A stretch of DNA of 64,000 nucleotides from UBA9160 sp035489755 (GTDB taxonomy: Bacteria; Myxococcota_A; UBA9160): the NCBI GenBank assembly GCA_035489755.1, contig DATGZK010000099.1, forward strand, positions 1 to 64,000, written 5' to 3'. A program made the position numbers and the translations under genes. Shown here piece by piece: positions 1-7,439 of this stretch. Position 1 is the stretch's first letter. Each line of letters begins with the position of its first letter. The notes under the pieces are model-generated. The model had not been told where the DNA came from. It was given only the letters and a program-made list of their open reading frames with translations, and ran no database searches.

Positions 1-13
1 CCCCGATTTGGCG

Positions 14-72
14 ATTCGTGTGCTGATTCGGTCGATTGTACCACCGCATCCTACCCGAATCAGACACACAAT
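14..72. repeat. Imperfect inverted repeat / hairpin upstream of the GST gene
   Basis: Left arm 14-31 and right arm 55-72 pair over 17 bases with one bulged base on each side (C17, A64). The core CTGATTCGG (23-31) matches CCGAATCAG (55-63) perfectly. The 23-base loop is 32-54 and no T-run follows, so it does not look like an ordinary terminator. The rest of 1-192 is less GC-rich than the genes and probably holds the promoter for the GST gene, but I cannot place -35/-10 boxes with confidence. Confidence 0.5.
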
Positions 73-192
73 TGGGGCAGCGTTTGCGCCTATTTCCCTT
101 TATCTTTCACGACTTCCGAGTTTCCAGACGAGAAGTAGCTATGCTGCGGGCGCGACAAGGGTTCATGCACCTTCGCCTTGGAGGAATACCCG

Positions 193-801
193 ATGATCAA
201 GCTCTATGGAGTGCCGATGTCGCGCGCCGCGCGTTCGCTGTGGATGCTCGAGGAGCTCGGCGTGCCGTATGAGAACGTGCCGACGCACTTCGCGACCGGT
301 GATACGCGCAAGCCGGAATACCTCGCACTGAACCCGAACGGCCACATCCCGACGCTCCAAGACGGGGAGCTCGTGCTTTGGGAGTCGATGGCGATTAACC
401 TCTACCTTGGGCGCCGTTACGACAACGGACTCTGGCCCAAATCGATCGCCGACGAAGGCCGCACCTATCAATGGAGCCTGTGGGCGATGACCGAGCTCGA
501 GGCCCCGCTGCTCGCGTACCTCATGCACAGCGCTCTCCTCCCGAAGGAGCAGCGCGTTCCGGCAAAAGCGACCGAGGCACTGGCGCAGCTCGCCAAGCCG
601 CTCGGCGTGCTCGAGGCTGCGCTCGCCGCCAGGAGCCTTCTTGTGGGTGAGACCTTCGGTGTGGCGGACCTGAATGTCGCCTCTGTCCTTTCGTGGGCGC
701 GCATGGTGAGGCTTGACCTTTCGAAATGGCCGCACGTCGATGCTTGGCTTGGGCGCTGCCTCGAGCGGCCGGCCGCGAAGCGGGTGCGCGAGAAACGCTA
801 G
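193..801 (+). CDS. Glutathione S-transferase family protein
   Basis: A 202-residue soluble GST with an N-terminal thioredoxin-like domain followed by the all-helical C-terminal domain. It would conjugate glutathione to electrophiles or bind it for isomerase or reductase chemistry; the substrate is unknown. Visible signatures are the early active-site Ser10 region (GVPMSRA), the cis-proline loop NPNGHIPTL near residues 47-55 and the glutathione-gamma-glutamyl contact ES at about 63-64. The length is normal for the family. ATG 193 is chosen because GGAGG sits at 180-184; an in-frame TTG at 178 has no such support. It is followed by a DUF420 gene on the same strand after 44 bases. Confidence 0.88.
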   Translation: MIKLYGVPMSRAARSLWMLEELGVPYENVPTHFATGDTRKPEYLALNPNGHIPTLQDGELVLWESMAINLYLGRRYDNGLWPKSIADEGRTYQWSLWAMTELEAPLLAYLMHSALLPKEQRVPAKATEALAQLAKPLGVLEAALAARSLLVGETFGVADLNVASVLSWARMVRLDLSKWPHVDAWLGRCLERPAAKRVREKR

Positions 802-845
802 GAAGGGCAGGCGCGAAGACCTGCGGCGGCGGTTTCGGAGAGTCC

Positions 846-1310
846 ATGGATGGCAAGCTGTTCTACTGGACGGCTGCATTCGCCAACATGCTTGCAATCC
901 TTGCACTCGCATTCGTTGGCGTGCGGGCCGTTCGCCGGGGCGAGGTTTTCTTGCATCGGCGCTGCATGCTCCTCGCATCCGGACTCGTCCTCGGCTTCAT
1001 CGTGTCCTACCTGTTTAAGGTTGCCCTGCTCGGGCGCGAAGAACTCGAGCGCTGGGGCGCCGCATCCGTGATCGTGCTCCGGGTCCACGAGCTCTGTGTC
1101 TTCACCATGCTGCTCGCGGGCGCGGCCGCGGGCTCGCGGGCCTTCGCCATGCGCCGCGATCCAATCGTGAGGGGGACGCCGACGACCCTCCCGCGCAACT
1201 CGGGGTTGCGCATGTGGCACCGACGGGCAGGCTGGACCGCGGTGACGGCCGCGCTCTTGGGTGTCGTGACCGCCGCTCTCGTGCTCGCGGGGATGTACGG
1301 GAGAGCCTAG
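846..1310 (+). CDS. DUF420-like membrane protein
   Basis: A 154-residue integral membrane protein with four hydrophobic segments at roughly residues 6-24, 36-56, 74-95 and 128-150. Histidines sit at helix ends (HRRCM, RVHEL, MWHRRAGW), the pattern seen in DUF420/YozB-CtaM-like proteins, some of which assist cytochrome oxidase assembly. Function here is inferred from that resemblance only. ATG 846 starts just before the first membrane segment; the open frame runs further upstream but that part is arginine-rich low-complexity sequence overlapping the GST gene. Confidence 0.65.
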   Translation: MDGKLFYWTAAFANMLAILALAFVGVRAVRRGEVFLHRRCMLLASGLVLGFIVSYLFKVALLGREELERWGAASVIVLRVHELCVFTMLLAGAAAGSRAFAMRRDPIVRGTPTTLPRNSGLRMWHRRAGWTAVTAALLGVVTAALVLAGMYGRA

Positions 1311-1342
1311 GCGTTGGTTTCCGCCGAGATCGGGACTGCGCG

Positions 1343-1696
1343 TCAGCGCTCGTGCATGACCAAATCCTCGACCACCAGCACACTGCAGCCCGCGAGATCC
1401 AGAAAACGCTGCTCGTCGGGACGCACATGGTCGAGGTAGGAGGTCTCGGCGAAGGCGGCTCCCATCTCCTCGACGCTGTCAAACCACATTTCGGCGAAGC
1501 CGTCGTAGGGCGGCATCCCCGTGGCATCCGCGGGCATGGGCAGATCGACGGGGTGCATCTGCACGTACCTTCGGATGTGGCGCGTGAAATCGGGAAGACG
1601 CTGGATCAGCGGGCCGTGCTGCTCGCGCCAATACCTGCGGAACTCCTGCGGCGTCATACCCGCCCTGCGGCGCAGCGCGGCCACCATCTTCACCAT
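1343..1696 (-). CDS. EthD-domain protein
   Basis: A 117-residue ferredoxin-fold (dimeric alpha/beta barrel) protein of the EthD type. It opens with MVKMVAALRRR, then the family hallmark F-R-x-Y-W-x-x-x-H-x-P (FRRYWREQHGP, residues about 19-29), and later shows the typical YDGFAEMWFDS segment. EthD proteins accompany oxidative degradation genes, but their reaction is mostly unknown. The start has GAAGGAGGA eight bases upstream. It lies 16 bases behind the SDR gene, almost certainly in one transcript. Confidence 0.8.
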   Translation of the reverse strand: MVKMVAALRRRAGMTPQEFRRYWREQHGPLIQRLPDFTRHIRRYVQMHPVDLPMPADATGMPPYDGFAEMWFDSVEEMGAAFAETSYLDHVRPDEQRFLDLAGCSVLVVEDLVMHER

Positions 1697-1712
1697 CCCC
1701 TGCTCCTCCTTC

Positions 1713-2507
1713 TCACGATGCTGTCCATGCCTCGTCGAGCGCGGGCGCACCGAGACAGGCGCGCTGGCCACCATCGACCACGAGGGTCGCTCCGGTGACA
1801 TAGCTCGAGTCATCGCTCGCGAGGAAGAGCGCGGCGCGCGCCACCTCCTCGGGCAAACCAAAACGACCCATCGGGATCTGGCGCGTCATCGCGGCCCGCA
1901 AACGCGCATCGGAAAACGCCGAAAGCGTGCCTTCCGTCGCGATCACCCCTGGACACAGCGAGTTCACGCGGACGCCGCAGGCTGCAGCCTCGACGGCCGC
2001 GGTGCGCGTGAGGTTCTCGAGGGCAGCCTTCGCAGACGCATAGCCCCCGAGCCCCGCCTGGCCCGCGAGCCCTGCGGTCGATGAGACGTTCACGATGGCA
2101 CCGGACTGTTGCAGCTGCATCAAACGCAGCGCGGCGCGCGTGCCGAAGAACGCGGCGTCGAGCGTGACGCGAAAGGAGCGGTGCCAATCCTCGGTGGAGA
2201 GCTGTGCCAGCGGCCCGAGGGCCAGCTGATAGGCATTGTTGACGAGCAGGTCGAGACGGCCGGCTCGGCCGTGGGTTTGCGTGAGGAGCGCCTCGACCTG
2301 GCTTTCGTCGGCCACATCGGCATGAACCGCTCGCCCGCGCCCCCCCTGGTCGGCGATCGCCCGGACGACGGCCTCGATCGGCCCGCGGCGCCGTCCGCAC
2401 ACCGTGACATCAGCTCCTTCTGCCGCAAACAGCCGGGCCACTGCGGCGCCGATGCCGGTGCCGCCGCCTGTCACGATCGCAACCCTGCCTTCGAGGCGAC
2501 CGGCCAT
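1713..2507 (-). CDS. Short-chain dehydrogenase/reductase (SDR)
   Basis: A 264-residue classical SDR oxidoreductase. The nucleotide-binding motif TGGGTGIG is at residues 13-20, with the NNA motif near 92, the catalytic Ser in VNVSSTAG, the catalytic YASAK and the C-terminal YVTGATLVVDGG. CGRRR after the second strand suggests NADPH preference (basic residues at the adenosine-phosphate site). The substrate is unknown. ATG 2507 has GGAGGG upstream; a GTG thirty bases earlier is a weaker alternative. It is first gene of a two-gene minus-strand unit with the EthD protein. Confidence 0.9.
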   Translation of the reverse strand: MAGRLEGRVAIVTGGGTGIGAAVARLFAAEGADVTVCGRRRGPIEAVVRAIADQGGRGRAVHADVADESQVEALLTQTHGRAGRLDLLVNNAYQLALGPLAQLSTEDWHRSFRVTLDAAFFGTRAALRLMQLQQSGAIVNVSSTAGLAGQAGLGGYASAKAALENLTRTAAVEAAACGVRVNSLCPGVIATEGTLSAFSDARLRAAMTRQIPMGRFGLPEEVARAALFLASDDSSYVTGATLVVDGGQRACLGAPALDEAWTAS

Positions 2508-2603
2508 CGCACACCCTCCCCGCCCGCACCCTGCCACCCCGGGGCGCTGGATCTTACCTCCCGTCGAGCGCAGCCGGGCGCGATCCCAGGCCCTGAACGA
2601 GTC

Positions 2604-3764
2604 TTAGGCTTCTCGCGACTTCGACAGGAGGCGCTCCGCTGCGCGCGACACGATCTCCTCCATACCACTGCTCTGCTCCTCCATGCTGGCCACGAGTCGC
2701 AGCTGCGTACGGCAGCGATCAAGGTTGTGGTTCTCACGGTGCACCTTGAAGTAGCGATCGCCCTCGAGATGATCGGTCAGGAAGCGCATGCCGATCAGAA
2801 GCGTGAGAAGCCTCGCGGAAAAGGCGAGCTCCGCGGACTCCGCGCGGGTGAGGAAGGCCGCGGCGCCGCGCAAGTAGCCTTCGCAAAGGGCAGTGAAGAG
2901 CACGGGGTCTGCGCGGACCTTTGAGAGGTCACGCTCGTCTTCCGCCGCCGCGCAGGTCGCCGTGCGCACCAGGTCGCCGAAGTCGTAGTGCACGAGGCCG
3001 GGCATCACCGTGTCGAGGTCGATCACACACACCGCCTCGCCGGTTCGGTCGTCGAGCAACACATTGTTGAGCTTGGTGTCGTTGTGGGTGATGCGCTCGG
3101 GGATGGCGCCGCTTGCGTGCAGCGAGGGCAGCCGATCGACCATCGTCTCCCGCGCCAGCACGAAATCGAGCTCCACCCGGCATCCCGACAGGCGTCGGCT
3201 GCGGTCGGTCCCCACGGCGGCCAGGAGCGCTTCCATGCGAGCGCGCCCGTCGTGAAAGCGCGGGATCGTCTCGTGGAGGCGAGGTCCAGGCAGGCCGATC
3301 AGCTGGGCCTGGAAGCCACCGAAGGCTTCGGCCGCGACTGCTGCGTCCTTCGGGGTCCGAACGACGTCGTGGCTCGACGCACCTTCCACGAACCGATAGG
3401 TCCGCCAATGCGCCCCTTCGGCGTCCACGAACGAGAGCGCACCGGACCAGGTAGGGACAAGCTGAAGCGCGCGCCGCTCAAGATCCTTCGCCCCTTCGCA
3501 CGCCAGCACCGCACGCTGGTGCGCGGTCACGCGCTCGAGGTTCTCCATCACCTTCCTCGGATCCGGAAAAACAAGGGGATTGATCCGCTGCTGGATGTAA
3601 CGCTGGATGCGACCGTCTTGCTCAAAGGTGGCCAAGAGAGTCTGGTTGATGTGGCCGCTGCCCCACGGCGTCGAGGAGGCCCAGCGCCCGCCCACCGCGA
3701 ATGCGGTGGCGACGTCGCGCACGAGAGCCGGTGCAGGCGGCGCAAGCCTCTCGTCGCTACTCAT
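2604..3764 (-). CDS. NahK-like sugar 1-kinase (APH-fold phosphotransferase)
   Basis: A 386-residue kinase of the aminoglycoside-phosphotransferase fold. It resembles N-acetylhexosamine 1-kinase (NahK/LnpB) rather than drug kinases. It shows the glycine loop GSGHIN, the QRINPLVF...VMENLERVT block, the catalytic loop HNDTKLNNVLLD, the metal site VIDLDTVMPG followed by YDFGD, and a C-terminal RFLTDHLEGDRYFK segment. By family it would phosphorylate a free sugar at C1 using ATP, in the cytoplasm. The sugar is not determined. It is divergent from a carbohydrate-binding-like gene with only 11 bases between start codons, which supports a shared sugar-related role. Confidence 0.78.
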   Translation of the reverse strand: MSSDERLAPPAPALVRDVATAFAVGGRWASSTPWGSGHINQTLLATFEQDGRIQRYIQQRINPLVFPDPRKVMENLERVTAHQRAVLACEGAKDLERRALQLVPTWSGALSFVDAEGAHWRTYRFVEGASSHDVVRTPKDAAVAAEAFGGFQAQLIGLPGPRLHETIPRFHDGRARMEALLAAVGTDRSRRLSGCRVELDFVLARETMVDRLPSLHASGAIPERITHNDTKLNNVLLDDRTGEAVCVIDLDTVMPGLVHYDFGDLVRTATCAAAEDERDLSKVRADPVLFTALCEGYLRGAAAFLTRAESAELAFSARLLTLLIGMRFLTDHLEGDRYFKVHRENHNLDRCRTQLRLVASMEEQSSGMEEIVSRAAERLLSKSREA

Positions 3765-3775
3765 GGGGCCTCGTC

Positions 3776-4522
3776 ATGGTCGAGCGCGAGACGCCGCTTC
3801 CCATCCTCGTCTGTTCGCGGGTCGCCCAGAGCATCCGCATCGACGGGGACATCCACAAGCCCCCCTGGTCCACGATCGCACCGGTGTGGTTGCTGCCCTC
3901 GCATGGACGCACCCGTGAGATGGAGCTCTCGAGCGAGCAGGCGCTCCGCCATCTCGCGGCCGATGCGCCGCCGCTCGGAGCGGCCGTTGCGTTCCAGCCG
4001 ACGGCGCTGCGCGTCTGCTACGACAAGACCCAGCTCTACGTGGCCTTTCAGTGCATCGACCGCGACATCTTCGGAAGCTACTCGGGTCGCAACGAGCCCA
4101 TCTACACCGAGGACGTGGTCGAGGCCTTCCTCGCTCCGGACTCGGATCCGCGGCGCTACTTCGAGCTCGAGATGAATCCCCGGGGAGCCTGGTTCGAGGC
4201 CAGGGTGGTGAGCCCTGACTGCGACCGGCGCTCCATGGTGCTCGACACAAGCTGGGTCTGTGAGGGCTGGCGCCGCGCGGTGCGCGTGCGCGGGACCCTT
4301 GATCGGCGCGACGACATCGACTGTTGGTGGAGCGTCGAATGGGCGATCCCGTTCAAGTCCCTCGGCCGCACACGGCCACCGCGTCGGGGAGAGCGCTGGC
4401 GAGGGAACTTCTTCCGCATCGACAGTGCGGGGGGAGGCGAGTTCAGTTCCTGGTCGGCGACGCTTGCCGATCCGCCCGATTTTCATCGACCGTTGCGGTT
4501 CGGGATTCTCGAGTTCGCCTGA
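3776..4522 (+). CDS. CBM9-like / DUF1083 carbohydrate-binding protein
   Basis: A 248-residue protein matching the carbohydrate-binding family 9-like beta-sandwich. It has an N-terminal IRIDGDIHKPPW, the YDKTQLYVAFQCIDRDI strand pair, EPIYTEDVVEAFLAPD, FELEMNPRGAW and the terminal HRPLRFGILEFA. No signal peptide is evident with ATG 3776, so it may be cytoplasmic, or the true start may lie elsewhere. Family members bind sugars or sit next to glycan enzymes; no catalytic residues are expected. It is divergent from the NahK-like kinase and followed 45 bases later by a crotonase gene. Confidence 0.75.
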   Translation: MVERETPLPILVCSRVAQSIRIDGDIHKPPWSTIAPVWLLPSHGRTREMELSSEQALRHLAADAPPLGAAVAFQPTALRVCYDKTQLYVAFQCIDRDIFGSYSGRNEPIYTEDVVEAFLAPDSDPRRYFELEMNPRGAWFEARVVSPDCDRRSMVLDTSWVCEGWRRAVRVRGTLDRRDDIDCWWSVEWAIPFKSLGRTRPPRRGERWRGNFFRIDSAGGGEFSSWSATLADPPDFHRPLRFGILEFA

Positions 4523-4567
4523 TGCGCGAGGGGCAGCCTATGCTGGGGGAGAGCCCCGGAGGCCCCC

Positions 4568-5356
4568 ATGACCGAACCCGTCCTCGAAGTCGCGCGAAGC
4601 GGCGGAATCGCAATCCTGACCCTCAATCGCCCCGCCAAGTTGAACGCGCTCTCGCGAGAGCTCCGCGCCGCGATTGCCGGCAGCTTTGAGCAGCTCGAAG
4701 GCGACAAAAGTATTGGCGTCGCGATCTTGACCGGAGCGGGCCGCGCCTTTTGCGCCGGCCTTGACCTAAAGGAACTGGGCGGCGAAGCGGCCACGCGAGC
4801 CGACCCCAGGGACGCAATCACCGACGCCGATATCGTGCGCGCCATGCAGCGCTTCGACCGGCCGATTATTGGCGCGATCAACGGCGTCGCCGTAACCGGC
4901 GGATTCGAGCTGGCACTCGCCTGCGATCTGTTGATCGCGTCGACGCAGGCGCGCTTTGCGGATACGCACGCCCGCGTCGGAATCTTGCCGGGTTGGGGCT
5001 TGTCCCAGAAGCTCGCGCGGCTGATTGGAATCCATCGCGCCAAGGAGCTCGCCTTCACCGGGAACTACCTTGACGCGAGGCAGGCCGAGGCGTGGGGCCT
5101 CGTGAACCGGGTGGTTTCGCCCGAAGAGCTCCTGCCCACCTGCCTTGCGCTGGCGCAGGACATGCTGACCTGCGACCCCCTGACCCTGCGAGAGTACAAG
5201 CGGGTGATCGACGAGGGCTTTGCGCGCTCCTTCGGCGAGGGCCTAAAGCTTGAGGCGGAGGCGTCCCGGGCCCACGCCCGCCAGCTGTCGCCCGAGATGA
5301 TCGCCGCGCGGCGCGCAGGCGTGCAGCAGCGGGGCCGCCGCCAGTCGGGAGCGTAG
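4568..5356 (+). CDS. Enoyl-CoA hydratase/isomerase (crotonase) family protein
   Basis: A 262-residue crotonase-fold enzyme that acts on an acyl-CoA. The oxyanion-hole parts AFCAGLDLKEL and NGVAVTGGFELALACDLL are present, and the first catalytic glutamate (in GFE, about residue 117) is kept. The second position, normally the Glu of an F-G-x-P-E stretch, reads ADTHARVG, so His replaces Glu. That argues against a canonical hydratase and for an isomerase-, hydrolase- or lyase-like reaction. ATG 4568 follows a purine-rich CGGAGG. A single-gene unit facing the methyltransferase operon. Confidence 0.87.
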   Translation: MTEPVLEVARSGGIAILTLNRPAKLNALSRELRAAIAGSFEQLEGDKSIGVAILTGAGRAFCAGLDLKELGGEAATRADPRDAITDADIVRAMQRFDRPIIGAINGVAVTGGFELALACDLLIASTQARFADTHARVGILPGWGLSQKLARLIGIHRAKELAFTGNYLDARQAEAWGLVNRVVSPEELLPTCLALAQDMLTCDPLTLREYKRVIDEGFARSFGEGLKLEAEASRAHARQLSPEMIAARRAGVQQRGRRQSGA

Positions 5357-5397
5357 AGCGAGGATCGGGCCGCACATGCCGCCCGCCCTCGTGGCGC

Positions 5398-5420
5398 GAC
5401 ACCTCGCGCTCTCGCGTGTC
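5398..5420. terminator. Candidate bidirectional terminator hairpin
   Basis: GACA (5398-5401) pairs with TGTC (5417-5420) and CGCG (5405-5408) with CGCG (5413-5416), around a CTCT loop, with three unpaired bases on one side. It lies between two convergent genes (crotonase and O-methyltransferase). The trailing T-run is short, so efficiency is uncertain. Confidence 0.4.
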
Positions 5421-5426
5421 TTGGCG

Positions 5427-6092
5427 TCAGAGCTTCACCGAATATTCGAAGCCGTCAGCCAGCGGAAGCGTCATTGACGCAAAGCCGTTCTTGCCGGACT
5501 GGACGTAGGTCACGTAGGGCGCGAGCGCCCGGCGGAAGGTGTGAATGTTGTCCGCCAGGACGACGGCGCCGGTACGAAGCTTCGGCGCGAGCAGCTTTAG
5601 CATCGGCAGGTACAGCTCCTTCCACCCGTCGAGCAGCACAAGATCGATGGGGGGAGGCACATCCGCCAGCGTCTCGAGCGCATCGCCGAGCCGGATCTCC
5701 GCGTACTCGCCGACCCCGGCCTCGGCGAGATTCGCGCGCGCGGCGCGATGCTTTCCCGGCTCGAGCTCGGAGCCGATCACCATGCCGCCATTGTCTCGCG
5801 CCGCGGCGGCTGCGTAGATCGTCGAAATGCCAAACGACGTGCCGAACTCCACGATCCGCCGAGCTCCGAGGCTTCGTGCCACGAGGTAGAGGAACCGCCC
5901 CTGCGCCCGGGAGATCGGGATGTAGACGTCCTTGAACCTTGCCGATTGCTCGGCGGCGGGCGGCGCCTTGCCGCCAAAGAGCATTGGCAAGACGGAGGGC
6001 AGAAGACCGAGAAAACGCAGGCGGTCGCCGCGGGCGGCGACGTGGAGTCGCTCGAGAACCCCTTGCAGCTTCGGGTCGTTCAAAGAGTCCAC
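5427..6092 (-). CDS. Class I SAM-dependent O-methyltransferase
   Basis: A 221-residue soluble Rossmann-type methyltransferase of the caffeoyl-CoA/catechol O-methyltransferase group. The SAM site is IVEFGTSFGIST, followed by the acidic strand end IGSELEPGKH. LVLLDGWKELYLP and VVLADNIHTF carry the metal- and substrate-site Asp/Asn residues. The start is taken as GTG 6092, one base after the stop of the MAPEG gene; a reading starting farther upstream would run into that gene. The pair looks co-transcribed and translationally coupled. Substrate unknown. Confidence 0.83.
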   Translation of the reverse strand: MDSLNDPKLQGVLERLHVAARGDRLRFLGLLPSVLPMLFGGKAPPAAEQSARFKDVYIPISRAQGRFLYLVARSLGARRIVEFGTSFGISTIYAAAAARDNGGMVIGSELEPGKHRAARANLAEAGVGEYAEIRLGDALETLADVPPPIDLVLLDGWKELYLPMLKLLAPKLRTGAVVLADNIHTFRRALAPYVTYVQSGKNGFASMTLPLADGFEYSVKL

Positions 6093-6093
6093 G

Positions 6094-6477
6094 CTAGAGG
6101 CGACTCCACAACGCGCCGATGAGCCCGCCGGCCAGCAGCAGTGCAGTGGCCACAAACCCGATCATGAATCCCCGACCCCGCTTCTGCGGATCTTCGACGT
6201 AGCCGCGCGCGTACAGATAGCGGCCCGCGACGAAGGCGAGACCGATGAGGGCACCGAGGCGCGCGTTTACGTAGTGCCCGAACAGCCACAACGAGGGCAG
6301 AAAAACCACGAGCTGCTCGACCGTGTTCTGCTGGACCCGGAACCAACGCTCGAAGATCTCGTTGCCGGTCGTCGCCGGCGCCGCCACTCCATAGCGCGTC
6401 CGCGCCTGGCCGACGGAGAAACTGATCCACAGGTACTCGATCAGTGCGAATGAAGTGACCACCGCAATCGAAGTCAT
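6094..6477 (-). CDS. MAPEG family membrane protein
   Basis: A 127-residue, four-helix membrane protein of the MAPEG family (membrane-associated eicosanoid/glutathione metabolism). The central FERWFRVQQNTVEQLV contains the family R-x-Q-x-N-x-x-E glutathione-binding signature. Helices lie at about residues 2-20, 53-72, 73-90 and 104-122. Members often have glutathione transferase or peroxidase activity in the inner membrane. AGAAGGAG precedes ATG 6477. It is upstream in the transcript of the O-methyltransferase. Confidence 0.85.
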   Translation of the reverse strand: MTSIAVVTSFALIEYLWISFSVGQARTRYGVAAPATTGNEIFERWFRVQQNTVEQLVVFLPSLWLFGHYVNARLGALIGLAFVAGRYLYARGYVEDPQKRGRGFMIGFVATALLLAGGLIGALWSRL

Positions 6478-6512
6478 CGAACTTCTCCTTCTATCGCAGC
6501 GCGCGCTGCGGT

Positions 6513-7241
6513 TTACACCATCCAGAGATCTGCCAGCGCTTCGAGCGGGCGGCGTTTTCGAAGCGTGATGAACCCGTGATCGACGCCGACGACTCCTTCC
6601 TGCACCCAGGCTCGCAGGAGCTTGTTCACGCTCTCGCGGCTCGTGCAGACAAGCTCCCCGAGCTCACTCTGCGGCAAGCGGAGCCGAATGCGCGTTCCCT
6701 CGGGCGTCGCGATCCCGTCGCTTTCGGCGAGCGAGAGCAGCTTTTTCGCAAGACGCGAGGGGAGGGTTAGGAACGCCGTGTCCTCGGTGACGTCGGAGAG
6801 CCGGCGCAACCGCCCGGCCAGGATCCCCGCGAGCCGAATCGCCACCTTCGGGTGCCGCTCCAGCACAGGCAAGAAGTCACGCCGATGGAGCGCGAGGAGC
6901 TCGGATGCCTCGATCGCCTCGACCGTTGCTGAGCGCGGCTCCGAGTCGAGGAGCGCAATCTCGCCGATCACCTCCTGCGGCCCCATCAGGGCGAAGATCA
7001 CCTCCTTGCCATCCGCGGCCTCCGCCTTTGCCTTGAGCCGACCGCTCATCACGACATAGAGCTGCTCCCCGGGGTCACCCTTGTGAAAGAGCGCCTCCCG
7101 GGGAGCGAGGCGCCTTGTGGTCGTGGCGGCGAGAAGGGCGTCGAGAGCACGCTCTTCGAGCGCGGCGAAAAGGGGCACGCTCGCGAGGAGACGCTTCTTC
7201 TCCGGGCTGGGCGGCATGTCATCCAGTGTGAAGTACTTCAT
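6513..7241 (-). CDS. Crp/Fnr family transcriptional regulator
   Basis: A 242-residue regulator with an N-terminal cyclic-nucleotide-binding beta-roll (about 25-140), a dimer helix and a C-terminal winged helix (about 165-225). The phosphate-binding cassette GEIALLDSEPRSATV retains the Arg/Ser of Crp, and there is no Fnr-type cysteine cluster, so binding of a cyclic nucleotide is plausible. The recognition helix SRESVNKLL keeps the Arg-Glu pair that in E. coli Crp reads TGTGA half sites. A matching palindrome occurs at 39578-39593. The start could be ATG 7241 (used) or GTG 7259; neither has a strong ribosome site. Confidence 0.87.
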   Translation of the reverse strand: MKYFTLDDMPPSPEKKRLLASVPLFAALEERALDALLAATTTRRLAPREALFHKGDPGEQLYVVMSGRLKAKAEAADGKEVIFALMGPQEVIGEIALLDSEPRSATVEAIEASELLALHRRDFLPVLERHPKVAIRLAGILAGRLRRLSDVTEDTAFLTLPSRLAKKLLSLAESDGIATPEGTRIRLRLPQSELGELVCTSRESVNKLLRAWVQEGVVGVDHGFITLRKRRPLEALADLWMV

Positions 7242-7322
7242 AGCGCGGCGCTTGCCCACGGCCGATTCTGGGGGTGTCCGGAAGGACCGCCCCCCCGGCT
7301 CCGGACGAGGGAGGGATGAGCG

Positions 7323-7397
7323 ATGGCAAAGCAGGCGTTCTGGCTTTTGCTTCTCCTCACGACCGTGGTGCTGGTAGGTCTGGGCGCAAGCATCTGA
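7323..7397 (+). CDS. Possible 24-residue single-pass membrane microprotein
   Basis: ATG 7323 is preceded by GAGGGATGAG at 7311-7320. The frame encodes 24 residues beginning MAKQAF and then an almost unbroken hydrophobic stretch (WLLLLLTTVVLVGLGASI) to a TGA at 7395-7397. The positive N-terminus plus one membrane span is typical of real bacterial small membrane proteins. It is 43 bases upstream of the DUF1295 membrane-protein gene. No family is recognised, and chance occurrence is possible in such a short frame. Confidence 0.4.
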   Translation: MAKQAFWLLLLLTTVVLVGLGASI

Positions 7398-7439
7398 CTG
7401 GCGGCTGGTGCCCGGAGCCTATCGTAAGCTCCGGGCAGC

